From NCBI GenBank assembly GCA_017984315.1, contig JAGNZR010000006.1:1-57482 (forward strand): a stretch of 57,482 nt of DNA, in the 5' to 3' direction. Positions within the stretch are counted from its first letter, which is position 1. Every line of letters begins with the position of its first letter. The notes below the pieces were generated by a model. The model was not told the origin of the DNA. It saw nothing but the letters and a program-made list of their open reading frames with translations, and searched no databases. The translations under genes were made by a program, and so were the position numbers. Of the stretch, positions 28,112 to 35,872 are shown in pieces. Source of the stretch: Fusobacteriaceae bacterium. GTDB taxonomy: Bacteria > Fusobacteriota > Fusobacteriia > Fusobacteriales > Fusobacteriaceae.

Positions 28112-28141
28112 TTGAAAATATTAATATAAAAGTGGCATAAT
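28112..28141 (+). promoter_or_regulatory. pstS: Probable pstS promoter
   Basis: TTGAAA (28112-28117), 18-base spacer, CATAAT (28136-28141). The Pho-box-like repeats end about 40 bases upstream. Confidence 0.5.
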
Positions 28142-28172
28142 TAAGTAGATTAATACAACTTAGGAGGATTTT

Positions 28173-28994
28173 ATGAAAAAAATTTATATTACTATTTTAA
28201 CTTTATTAATATCAATTAGTAGTTTCGCTGATAAAATAATTCAAATTAAAGGTTCTGATACAATTTTAAGTGCATCTCAAAGTATAGCTGAAAATTATAT
28301 GGTGTCACATAAAAACGCAAGACTTGCAGTTGTTGGTGGGGGTAGTGGCGTTGGTATAACTTCATTAATTAATGGAAATAATGATATTGCTTTATCATCA
28401 AGGGATATAAAAAAATCTGAAATAGAAGCTGCCGCAAAAAGAGGAATAAAATTAAAAGAGATAACTATCGGTTTTGATGGTATTACTATTGTTACAAATA
28501 AAGAGAATAAAATTGATAATATCTCCTCTTCTGATCTTGGAAAAATATATAGAGGTGAGATAACTAATTGGAAAGAGATTGGTGGAGTGGATGCTGAAAT
28601 TGTAGTTCTATCAAGAGATTCTTCATCTGGAACTCATGAATTTTTTAAAGAGCATATTGTTAGAGGTGGCAATTCAAAAGGTAAACAAGAATACGGTCCT
28701 AAAACTTTATATATGCCGTCAAACGAAGCTATAAAACAAGAGTTGCTTGCTAATAAAAATGCTATAGGTTATATGGGGATGGGGTATGTAGACTCCTCTA
28801 TTAAATCTTTAAATGTAGATGAGGTTAGCCCTACTATGGACAATGTCTTAAGCAAAAAATACTCAATATCTAGAGCTGTTTACTGGATAATAAATGAAGA
28901 TGTTAACCCAAAAATTCAAGAAATTGTTGATTATGCACTATCACTAGAAGGTCAAGAAATAGTAAAAGCTGAAGGGTTTGTTCCTGTTAAATAA
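28173..28994 (+). CDS. pstS: Phosphate-binding protein PstS
   Basis: A 273-residue family protein: signal peptide without a lipobox cysteine (ISSFADK cleavage region), KGSDTILSASQSIAENYM at the mature N terminus, a GGGSGVG loop and SRDSSSGTHEFF, all phosphate-contact motifs of PstS. It captures phosphate in the periplasm and feeds PstCAB, encoded divergently. The ATG follows AGGAGG. A terminator separates it from phoB. Confidence 0.94.
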   Translation: MKKIYITILTLLISISSFADKIIQIKGSDTILSASQSIAENYMVSHKNARLAVVGGGSGVGITSLINGNNDIALSSRDIKKSEIEAAAKRGIKLKEITIGFDGITIVTNKENKIDNISSSDLGKIYRGEITNWKEIGGVDAEIVVLSRDSSSGTHEFFKEHIVRGGNSKGKQEYGPKTLYMPSNEAIKQELLANKNAIGYMGMGYVDSSIKSLNVDEVSPTMDNVLSKKYSISRAVYWIINEDVNPKIQEIVDYALSLEGQEIVKAEGFVPVK

Positions 28995-29029
28995 ATATAG
29001 ACCTCATATAGTTATTTTAACTTTTTAAT

Positions 29030-29060
29030 AAAAAGGCTAATCATATGATAGCCTTTTTAT
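29030..29060 (+). terminator. Terminator after pstS
   Basis: AAAAAGGCTA (29030-29039) pairs with TAGCCTTTTT (29049-29058) followed by T-rich DNA. Confidence 0.85.
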
Positions 29061-29166
29061 TTTTATTTTTATAGTTATTTTAGATTTTACTTTTTCCCCC
29101 TTTTAAAATAGTGTATAATTTTATTGAACAAGACAAAAATTAGATCAAAGGATAAAGGAGCTTTTT

Positions 29167-29865
29167 ATGAAAGTTTTAATAATTGAAGATGATTTAGAAA
29201 TTCAGACTCTTTTAACATATTTCTTTAAAAAAGAGCAATTTGAAGTAGAAAGTTGCTCAAATGGTTTAGACGGATTAAAATTTTTAAAAAAATTTTCTCC
29301 AGATATTATTATTTTAGATTTAATGTTACCTGCCTTAGACGGGAAAAACTTTACTAAAATTGTAAGAGAGATGCCTGAAGAGTATGGAACTCCATATATT
29401 ATTATGCTAACTGCAAAGACGGAGATAGATGATGTTTTAGAAGGGTTAAGTTTAGGTGCTAATGATTACATAAAAAAACCTTTTGACCCTAGGGAGGTTA
29501 TTTTAAGAGCAAAAAAATTATGTTCTACTCATGAAGAAAATTCTCTCAGTTCAAAAAACAGTAGTAATTCTATACATAAATTGGAAGAGTTAGAAGTTGA
29601 TGAAAATAAAAGGCAGGTCATTTTTCAAAATAAAGAGATCGACCTTTCAAAAAAAGAGTATGATCTACTCCTACTTTTTTTAAATAATAAAGGTATAGTT
29701 TTAACTAGAGAAAAGATTTTAGATTATGTTTGGGGGACAGATTATTTTTCCGGTGACAGAAGTGTGGATGTATATATTTCAAAACTTAGGGAAAAAATAC
29801 CTACGCTTTCTCATTACATAAAAACTTTGAAAGGAGTTGGTTATAAATTAGAAGAAAAGAGATAA
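29167..29865 (+). CDS. phoB: Response regulator, PhoB/OmpR type
   Basis: A 232-residue two-domain regulator. The receiver domain (about 1-120) has the acidic pair EDD near the N terminus, the phosphorylation aspartate in IIILDLMLPALDG (about residue 53) and the conserved lysine in IKKPF. The C-terminal winged helix (about 135-230) contains LTREKILDYVWG and RSVDVYISKLREKI. Next to pstS and followed at once by a histidine kinase gene, it is most likely the phosphate-starvation regulator, an inference from position. Confidence 0.88.
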   Translation: MKVLIIEDDLEIQTLLTYFFKKEQFEVESCSNGLDGLKFLKKFSPDIIILDLMLPALDGKNFTKIVREMPEEYGTPYIIMLTAKTEIDDVLEGLSLGANDYIKKPFDPREVILRAKKLCSTHEENSLSSKNSSNSIHKLEELEVDENKRQVIFQNKEIDLSKKEYDLLLLFLNNKGIVLTREKILDYVWGTDYFSGDRSVDVYISKLREKIPTLSHYIKTLKGVGYKLEEKR

Positions 29866-29888
29866 TTGGATTTTTTTTAATTTTAATT

Positions 29889-31547
29889 TTGGAATTTATT
29901 TTCATAAAAACAAGCTATTCTACTTTTTCAAAACTTTATATTGAAGAGATTAAACAAAGTTTACAGCACGAAGCTGTCCTTGCAGTTGAATCTGCTAAAA
30001 ATCATAATCTACAGGAGATGCATATCCCTTTTAACACTATATCCAGCCGATTTACTCTCATTGATGCAAATGGAGTTGTTATTTATGACTCAGATGAGCA
30101 TAAGCAAGAAAATTCTTTGGATAATCACCTGTCTAGAAATGAGATTCAGCAAGCCATTGATGAAGGAGCTGGGTTTTCAATTAGAAAAAGTGGAACTCAA
30201 AATGTAAAAAAAGCTTATTACGCAATCCCTTTTACAGACAACCGCAATCAAAAATATTTTTTCCGTGTATCTGATAATTTTGATAAAATTGATATCAAAC
30301 TTTACAAAATTCTATTTTTGAATATATTCTTCTTTTTAGTTTTAAATTTAAGTATACACCTTTTATATAAAAATTATCTAAAAAAATATCTTATTGTAAA
30401 ATTAAATAGAATAAAAAATTTCCTAGAATCTGGTAGTGACATTGAGGAGAAAAAAAATTTTTTTGAAGATGATGAATGGTTAACACAACTTTGGATAGTA
30501 GCAAAAAAATGGCAGTTAGAAAATTTAAAAAACCTAAAAGCTCTAAATGATGAAAAATTTTTATTGAATACTGTTATCTCTTCTGCAGATATGTCTATCA
30601 CACTGATTGATAAAAATTTTCGAATATTATTAAAAAATTCTGCTTTAAATTACTTGTTTGAGAATAAAATTATTGATATTTTTTCTTCTATTAAAAATAT
30701 AGAGATTCTAAACTTAATAAAAAAATTTAATGCTGAAAATTTAAACGAAATGGCTGAAGAATTTTATTTATACGAGTATAAAAAATTTTTTCTTGTCACT
30801 TTAAAACATTTACCAGAGCAAAATCAGTATTTAATGCTAATTAAAGATATAACACTTGTAAGAGAACTTGTAGAGATACAAAAGAAATTTATAAGTAATG
30901 TGAGTCATGAATTAAAAACGCCTCTTACAAATATAAAAGGTTACTTAATTGCATTAGAAGATGCACCTGAAGAGTTAAAACCTAATTTTTTTGCTACTAT
31001 TTACAGCAATATTGATAAATTGGAAAACAGTATCATAGATTTTCTAACTATTTCAAAATTGGAAAATTCCAACTTATTAAATTTAGAAGATATATTTTGG
31101 AATAAAATAGAGAAGGAGATTAAAGAATCTGTTGCATCTATTTTAAATAAAAAAAATGGTATAATAGAGTTTATCTACAATAATATTAATAGCAATTTTA
31201 TAAAAACTGATTGGGAAAAATTTAAATTAATCTTTAAAAATTTAGTTGAAAATGGTCTAGTTTACAATAATTCTATAATCCCTAAAATAACAATTTCCGT
31301 TAAAGAGGAATCAAATCATTATTTAATTTCAATTTCAGATAATGGAATAGGGATTGAAAATTTGGAACTTGATAAAATTTTTGAAAGATTTTATAGAGTT
31401 GATAAAGCCAGAACTAGAAATCTTGCTGGTACAGGTCTAGGTCTTTCTATTGTTAAGGAGAGTATTGAAAAACTTCACGGAAATTTTTCTGTTAACTCTG
31501 AAATAGGTATTGGAACTACTTTTACCCTTACTCTTCCTAAAAATTAA
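29889..31547 (+). CDS. phoR: Sensor histidine kinase, PhoR-like
   Basis: A 552-residue kinase (TTG start as given): extracytoplasmic sensor (about 10-130), a membrane helix (about 138-160), PAS-like region (about 220-310), phospho-acceptor helix FISNVSHELKTPLTNIKG (histidine about residue 342) and an ATPase domain with N box, SDNGIGIE and TGLGLSIVKESIE. It pairs with the upstream regulator. The open frame continues upstream without a stop to 29847, overlapping phoB, and adds RRKEIIGFFLILI, which completes the first membrane helix. The only initiators there are ATT or ATA; AAGGAG (29831-29836) lies 10 bases before ATT 29847. See findings. Confidence 0.88.
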   Translation: MEFIFIKTSYSTFSKLYIEEIKQSLQHEAVLAVESAKNHNLQEMHIPFNTISSRFTLIDANGVVIYDSDEHKQENSLDNHLSRNEIQQAIDEGAGFSIRKSGTQNVKKAYYAIPFTDNRNQKYFFRVSDNFDKIDIKLYKILFLNIFFFLVLNLSIHLLYKNYLKKYLIVKLNRIKNFLESGSDIEEKKNFFEDDEWLTQLWIVAKKWQLENLKNLKALNDEKFLLNTVISSADMSITLIDKNFRILLKNSALNYLFENKIIDIFSSIKNIEILNLIKKFNAENLNEMAEEFYLYEYKKFFLVTLKHLPEQNQYLMLIKDITLVRELVEIQKKFISNVSHELKTPLTNIKGYLIALEDAPEELKPNFFATIYSNIDKLENSIIDFLTISKLENSNLLNLEDIFWNKIEKEIKESVASILNKKNGIIEFIYNNINSNFIKTDWEKFKLIFKNLVENGLVYNNSIIPKITISVKEESNHYLISISDNGIGIENLELDKIFERFYRVDKARTRNLAGTGLGLSIVKESIEKLHGNFSVNSEIGIGTTFTLTLPKN

Positions 31548-31577
31548 AAAAAGGGGGGAACATCCCCCTTTTTTTTA
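31546..31577. terminator. Bidirectional terminator between phoR and the amino-acid ABC genes
   Basis: AAAAAAAGGGGG pairs with CCCCCTTTTTTTT across a short loop (31546-31576), with T runs for both strands. Confidence 0.9.
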
Positions 31578-32309
31578 GTGATTTAACACTTTATTTAAGA
31601 AATCTTGCGTACGGTAATGTTTAGGATTAGAAAACAGATTTTCTGGTGTATCATCTTCTAATATAAAACCATGATCCATAAATAATACTCTAGTTGCTAC
31701 ATTTCTTGCAAAACTCATTTCATGAGTTACAATAATCATAGTCATTCCATCTTTAGCTAATTTTTTCATAACTTCCAAAACTTCATTTACCATCTCAGGA
31801 TCAAGAGCAGATGTAGGTTCGTCAAATAACATAAAATCAGGTTCCATAGCTAATGCTCTTGCTATTGCCACCCTTTGCTTTTGTCCTCCTGATAATTTGT
31901 TGGGATATACATCAGCTTTACTTTCCAGTCCAACTTTTTTTAAAAGTTCCAATGAGAATTTTTTTATCTCTTCAGGGTTACATTTTTTTGATTTTACAGG
32001 AGAGAGCATTAAATTCTCTAAAACTGTTTTATGTGGAAATAGATTAAAATTTTGGAATACCATCCCTATTTTTTTTCTAACCTCATTGATATCAGTTTCA
32101 GGGGAATTAATATCTTTCCCCATAAAATAGATGCTTCCACTAGTTGCTTCTTCTAATCTATTTATACATCTTAAAAAAGTAGATTTTCCACTTCCTGAAG
32201 GGCCTATTACAGCTACTACTTCCCCTTTTTCAACATTTATATTGATTTTTTTTAGTACTTCTAAATTTCCAAAATTTTTCTTTAAATTCTCTATTTTAAT
32301 CATTTTCAC
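31575..32309 (-). CDS. Polar amino-acid ABC transporter ATP-binding protein
   Basis: A 244-residue HisP/GlnQ-type ATPase: Walker [10 protein letters not shown], the amino-acid-transporter segment [13 protein letters not shown], signature [16 protein letters not shown], Walker [15 protein letters not shown]. It starts with GTG at 32309 (AGGGAG five bases upstream) or ATG at 32303, and overlaps the permease gene by about 14 bases. With the permease it lacks a linked binding protein; the likely partner is the lipoprotein encoded with argGH at 13.1 kb. Confidence 0.93.
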   Translation of the reverse strand: MKMIKIENLKKNFGNLEVLKKININVEKGEVVAVIGPSGSGKSTFLRCINRLEEATSGSIYFMGKDINSPETDINEVRKKIGMVFQNFNLFPHKTVLENLMLSPVKSKKCNPEEIKKFSLELLKKVGLESKADVYPNKLSGGQKQRVAIARALAMEPDFMLFDEPTSALDPEMVNEVLEVMKKLAKDGMTMIIVTHEMSFARNVATRVLFMDHGFILEDDTPENLFSNPKHYRTQDFLNKVLNH

Positions 32310-33006
32310 TCATTCTCCCTTCTATTTTTCTCATAAATTTAGTGAAAACAGACGTCAGTATTAAATATATTACACCCACAGCTAATAGTGGCTCAAAAGC
32401 TCTATAAGTCTGACTTGTAATTATATTAGCAGAACGCAATAAATCAATCCCACCGATAAATCCTACAATTGATGTTTCTTTTAACAATGTAATAAATTCA
32501 CTAACTAACGCTGGTAATATTTTTTTTACAGCTTGAGGTAAAATAACTTCTTTCATAGTTAAAGGGTAACTCATTCCTAGTGAACGTGCTGCCTCAAACT
32601 GTCCTTTATCCAATCCTTGAATCCCCGCTCTTATTATTTCAGCAACATATGCTGCAGAGTTAAGTCCAAATGCTATACTTGCAATTACTAAAATCGGTGT
32701 ATTTCTTAAAGCTCCTACAAAGACTACATTAGCTAAAATCATAAGTTGCACAATTGCAGGTGTTCCTCTAATTACATCAATATACACTAAAGCAAACCAA
32801 TCCAACGGGTTAAAATTTTTATATTTTTCAATATGCTTCAAAGGATAAAAATGAGATAATCTCATAATTGATAACCCTGTTCCGATTACTACTCCTAATA
32901 AAGTTGATAATAATGTTACATTAACTGAAAAAATTAAACCTTTTACAATATACATGTATCTAGTTCCATCAATAAATACAGTTTTTAAAATTTCTAAATA
33001 TTCCAT
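32296..33006 (-). CDS. Polar amino-acid ABC transporter permease (HisM/ArtQ type)
   Basis: A 236-residue permease with about five helices and the HisMQ-family EAA loop [22 protein letters not shown]; the segment [14 protein letters not shown] is also typical. The open frame reaches a TTG at 33018, but GAGGTG lies just before the ATG at 33006. One permease gene implies a homodimer. A 410-base leader with its own promoter, an Arg-containing leader peptide and a terminator precedes it, mirroring the argG leader, so the substrate is probably arginine (inference). Confidence 0.93.
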   Translation of the reverse strand: MEYLEILKTVFIDGTRYMYIVKGLIFSVNVTLLSTLLGVVIGTGLSIMRLSHFYPLKHIEKYKNFNPLDWFALVYIDVIRGTPAIVQLMILANVVFVGALRNTPILVIASIAFGLNSAAYVAEIIRAGIQGLDKGQFEAARSLGMSYPLTMKEVILPQAVKKILPALVSEFITLLKETSIVGFIGGIDLLRSANIITSQTYRAFEPLLAVGVIYLILTSVFTKFMRKIEGRMSEND

Positions 33007-33028
33007 AATACACCTCAATATAAATTTT

Positions 33029-33064
33029 ATAAAAAAAACACAGTAATATCTAAATTACTGTGTT
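33029..33064 (-). terminator. Attenuator terminator upstream of the amino-acid permease gene
   Basis: On the minus strand AACACAGTAAT pairs perfectly (11 bp) with ATTACTGTGTT, followed by eight T. It lies 23 bases before the permease ATG, inside the leader. The stem sequence is the same as in the argG attenuator (10318-10351); only the loop differs. Confidence 0.9.
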
Positions 33065-33311
33065 AACTTATTTTCATAGCAAACTCAAATTATATTATAA
33101 AAATATCTTTTATTTTATAATTTTAACATTAGCCATTATAAATAGACTAATATTAAATAAAAAAAATAATATTTTTAAAAATATAAAAGAATTAATAGAA
33201 ATAATACAAATTCTGCTATTTTTATAAATAAGATACAGTAACCAGACATTTTCAATAAGGACAAAATAAAAAACAATAAACATCGCTTAAAGTTTTTTAA
33301 AGGCTATTAAA

Positions 33312-33344
33312 TTACCTACTCCTTAAAAAAAATTTTTTAGTCAC
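33312..33344 (-). CDS. Arginine-containing leader peptide of the amino-acid permease operon (MTKKFFLRSR)
   Basis: A 10-codon ORF starting with GTG, with GGAGGG (33350-33355) five bases upstream, ending Leu-Arg-Ser-Arg-stop (AGG, AGT, AGG, TAA). It resembles the argG leader ORF both in peptide (MT....FLR..SR) and in DNA (GTGACTA at the start, TTTTTTAAGGAG and AGGTAA at the end). Confidence 0.75.
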   Translation of the reverse strand: MTKKFFLRSR

Positions 33345-33371
33345 TTGTACCCTCCACTTTGTTTTTTTATT

Positions 33372-33400
33372 ATAATAGCACAGTTAAAAAAAATTGTCAA
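33372..33400 (-). promoter_or_regulatory. Promoter of the amino-acid permease leader
   Basis: On the minus strand TTGACA (33395-33400), 17-base spacer, TATTAT (33372-33377). A consensus promoter 28 bases upstream of the leader-peptide start. Confidence 0.78.
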
Positions 33401-33429
33401 TAATACAATTTTTTAATTTTAACAAATTT

Positions 33430-34485
33430 TTAATTTATATACTCTTTATTAACGTATTCTGATGTCATTAATTTTAAAAGAGCACTATAATTTAATCTAA
33501 ATTTTACTATATCACCTATTTTATAATCAGTTCCTGTCACATTTAAAATGAAATGATCACTACTGCACCCCAGACACTGAATGTTTTCATCTAAAGGGAT
33601 CATTCCAGAAAATTCTGTATCCTGCCTTCCAATAGATAAAATAGCTCTTTTTATTTTACCTAAATCCTCAAAAACAGGTTTATTTCCAAAAGCATCAAAT
33701 CCAATCTCCCCCTCAGGAATGGAGTTTTTTACTTTTGACTCTATTATTTCTGCTTCGACAGTAAATACATCATTATGAGTTCCTTTAATCCTTTCCCCAT
33801 AAGCTGATTCTGTCCCAAATACGATAGTTTCACCCATTCTTAAATTATTAATTCCTATAGGCAGTTTACCATTTTGGACTAAATAATAGCTACTTGAGTT
33901 CCCTCCAGATATCATCTCTAACTCTATGCCTGTTTCCATTTTTATTTTCTCATTTATCTCTATAAGTTTTCCAAGATTTTTTGGAGTAGGAATTACACCA
34001 CCATAGCAAGTAAGGTTTACCCCTATGCCAAAAAGTTTTATATTTTTTAATTTCTGAACTTCTTTTACAACATCTAATATATCCTCTTCTAAAATCCCTT
34101 CTCTCAAATCTCCTAACTCAACCATGAGAACAATTTTGTGTATTTTATTCTCTTCAGCTGCATATTTATTTAGCAGTTTTATAACTTCTAGCTCGCTATT
34201 AAGGCTTATATCAGAATATTTAATAACATCTTTTGCAGCAGATTTACTTGGTATTCTTATTAAAATTTTTTCAATATTAATATGTGAAACTCTTTTTAAA
34301 TTTTCTAACCTAGCATCACCTAAATATTTTACTCCACTTTCAACAAGAGCTTCTGCTATTTCTGGTCTAGCACAAAAAGATTTCATTATTGCCGTCACAG
34401 ATATCCCTTTTTCTTCACATTGATCTACAACTATTTTACAGTTCGCTTTAATCTTATTTAAATCTATCTTAATTTTTGGATACAT
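33430..34485 (-). CDS. orr: Ornithine racemase
   Basis: A 351-residue PLP enzyme of the alanine racemase N-terminal barrel type without the usual alanine racemase pattern; the predicted PLP lysine is Lys35 in VTAIMKSF. It matches the Orr family of clostridial ornithine oxidation, which converts L-ornithine to the D-ornithine used by the aminomutase. It is the last gene of the operon, 10 bases after the mutL-like gene. Substrate is inferred from family and operon. Confidence 0.88.
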   Translation of the reverse strand: MYPKIKIDLNKIKANCKIVVDQCEEKGISVTAIMKSFCARPEIAEALVESGVKYLGDARLENLKRVSHINIEKILIRIPSKSAAKDVIKYSDISLNSELEVIKLLNKYAAEENKIHKIVLMVELGDLREGILEEDILDVVKEVQKLKNIKLFGIGVNLTCYGGVIPTPKNLGKLIEINEKIKMETGIELEMISGGNSSSYYLVQNGKLPIGINNLRMGETIVFGTESAYGERIKGTHNDVFTVEAEIIESKVKNSIPEGEIGFDAFGNKPVFEDLGKIKRAILSIGRQDTEFSGMIPLDENIQCLGCSSDHFILNVTGTDYKIGDIVKFRLNYSALLKLMTSEYVNKEYIN

Positions 34486-34495
34486 TTATACCCTC

Positions 34496-35872
34496 CTATA
34501 AAGCTATGCCATTAAAACTCTCTTCTAAAAGGTTTAGTGCTATCTCTTTATCATTTAAAGATAACACACCGATAGAAGCCATTATATAGTGATTGTCAAT
34601 TAGTATTTTAGCACTATCTGTAGGCAGTAATTTTTCACCATGATTACTTTTTAAAATAGATTCTAAGATCTCTATTCTTTTTGGTAATCTAGTCAATGCT
34701 CCTCCAGTTCCCACTATATATCGAACCATTGTTAAATCTTTCCCCATTGCTATTCTCTTACTTCCACTGGCAAAAGTTATTTTTACATTTCCAGCATGAC
34801 GATATAAAGAAGTTGTTACAGCCTCTTTTGTTATGTATTCAGCTACTCTCAATTGAAGTTCAGTTTTAGGTATAGGTGGTAGCTCCTCCAAAACCCTTGA
34901 CGCCTCCTCAACTGAAATATCTAAAGCTTTTGCCATTTTTTCAATTCCTAATAATTCTATAACATTTTTTTTACTAACATAGCACCCTAAATCCCCTTCA
35001 ACAGTTCTTTTAGAGATTGGTTCAGGTTCTTGCAATATTAAATTAATAGCTTCACTACCTTCTGTTACAGAGCTTACATCTGTTGTAGCTCCCCCAACAT
35101 CAATAGTTACTATATCACCTATTTTTTCATATAATACTTTTGTAGCCTCCATAACTGCACCAGGAGTTGGCATTATATGCCCTTTTACCATTTTTCTTAT
35201 GCTATTCATCCCTGGAGCATGAGTTATATTCTCTTCAAATATTTTTTGAATTTTTTTTCTTACAGGTTCTACATTAAGTTCGTCTATTTTAGGATATACA
35301 TTGTCAGTGACATCTATAAGATGACCTTTTCCAGCTTCCTCAAAAATAAATTTAACCTCATCTTGACATGCAATATTTCCAGCATATAAAACTGGGACTT
35401 CAATTGGCAGTTCTGCTATTTTTTCAGCATTATATAAGGCAGTCTCTTTCTCCCCAAAATCAACTCCTCCAGCAATTAATATAATATTAGGCTTTACATC
35501 TACAATTTTTTTTAAATCAAATCTTGAAATTTTACCAGCAGTTATAAAATGAAGATTAGCACCTGCACCTAAAGCCGCTTCCCTTGCTGCTTTTACTGTC
35601 ATATCATAAACAAGACCATGAACAGTCATTTTCAGTCCTCCAGCAGCAGAGCTTGTTGCAAGCATCTCTTTATAGTTTATCTCATCGCATTTCAATACAC
35701 TTTTTAAGTTTAAAATTGCATTTTCCAACCCTATATTAACATCACCTTCAAGGACAGTTGTAGCTGCCTGTCCTTGACCGATGAATCTTAGTTTTTTTTC
35801 ACTACATTTTACAAATGCATTAACTACTGTTGTTGTACTACCAATTTCTGCAACTAAATATTCTAATTCCAT
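34496..35872 (-). CDS. GlmL/MutL-like ASKHA-fold protein of the ornithine operon
   Basis: A 458-residue protein with the actin/hexokinase-type phosphate loops: AEIGSTTTVVNAF at the N terminus and DVGGATTDVSSV near residue 255. It belongs to the GlmL/MutL family found beside B12-dependent carbon-skeleton mutases and aminomutases. Its start overlaps the end of oraE by 10 bases. A role in keeping the OraSE mutase active (cofactor exchange or repair) is plausible by analogy with reactivating ATPases, but I know of no direct proof. Confidence 0.8.
   Translation of the reverse strand: MELEYLVAEIGSTTTVVNAFVKCSEKKLRFIGQGQAATTVLEGDVNIGLENAILNLKSVLKCDEINYKEMLATSSAAGGLKMTVHGLVYDMTVKAAREAALGAGANLHFITAGKISRFDLKKIVDVKPNIILIAGGVDFGEKETALYNAEKIAELPIEVPVLYAGNIACQDEVKFIFEEAGKGHLIDVTDNVYPKIDELNVEPVRKKIQKIFEENITHAPGMNSIRKMVKGHIMPTPGAVMEATKVLYEKIGDIVTIDVGGATTDVSSVTEGSEAINLILQEPEPISKRTVEGDLGCYVSKKNVIELLGIEKMAKALDISVEEASRVLEELPPIPKTELQLRVAEYITKEAVTTSLYRHAGNVKITFASGSKRIAMGKDLTMVRYIVGTGGALTRLPKRIEILESILKSNHGEKLLPTDSAKILIDNHYIMASIGVLSLNDKEIALNLLEESFNGIAL

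Larger units (their letters stand above)
33029..33355 (-). promoter_or_regulatory. Putative arginine attenuator leader of the amino-acid permease operon
   Basis: Same order as at argG. Segment 1 (33340-33350, GTACAAGTGAC, includes the leader GTG) pairs with segment 2 (33232-33243, GGTTACTGTATC) through 9 bp with one bulged A. Segment 2 (TTACTGT) pairs with segment 3 (ACAGTAA in the 5' arm of the terminator, within 33054-33064); segments 3 and 4 form the terminator. The 166 bases between segment 2 and the terminator are AT-rich; I see only a 24-codon hydrophobic ORF without a ribosome site there. Regulation by arginine is inferred. Confidence 0.65.

Noticed and set aside
33176-33254. 24-codon hydrophobic ORF (ATG at 33250, minus) inside the second leader
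   Set aside because: No ribosome site precedes it, no counterpart exists in the argG leader, and it overlaps the pairing segment.
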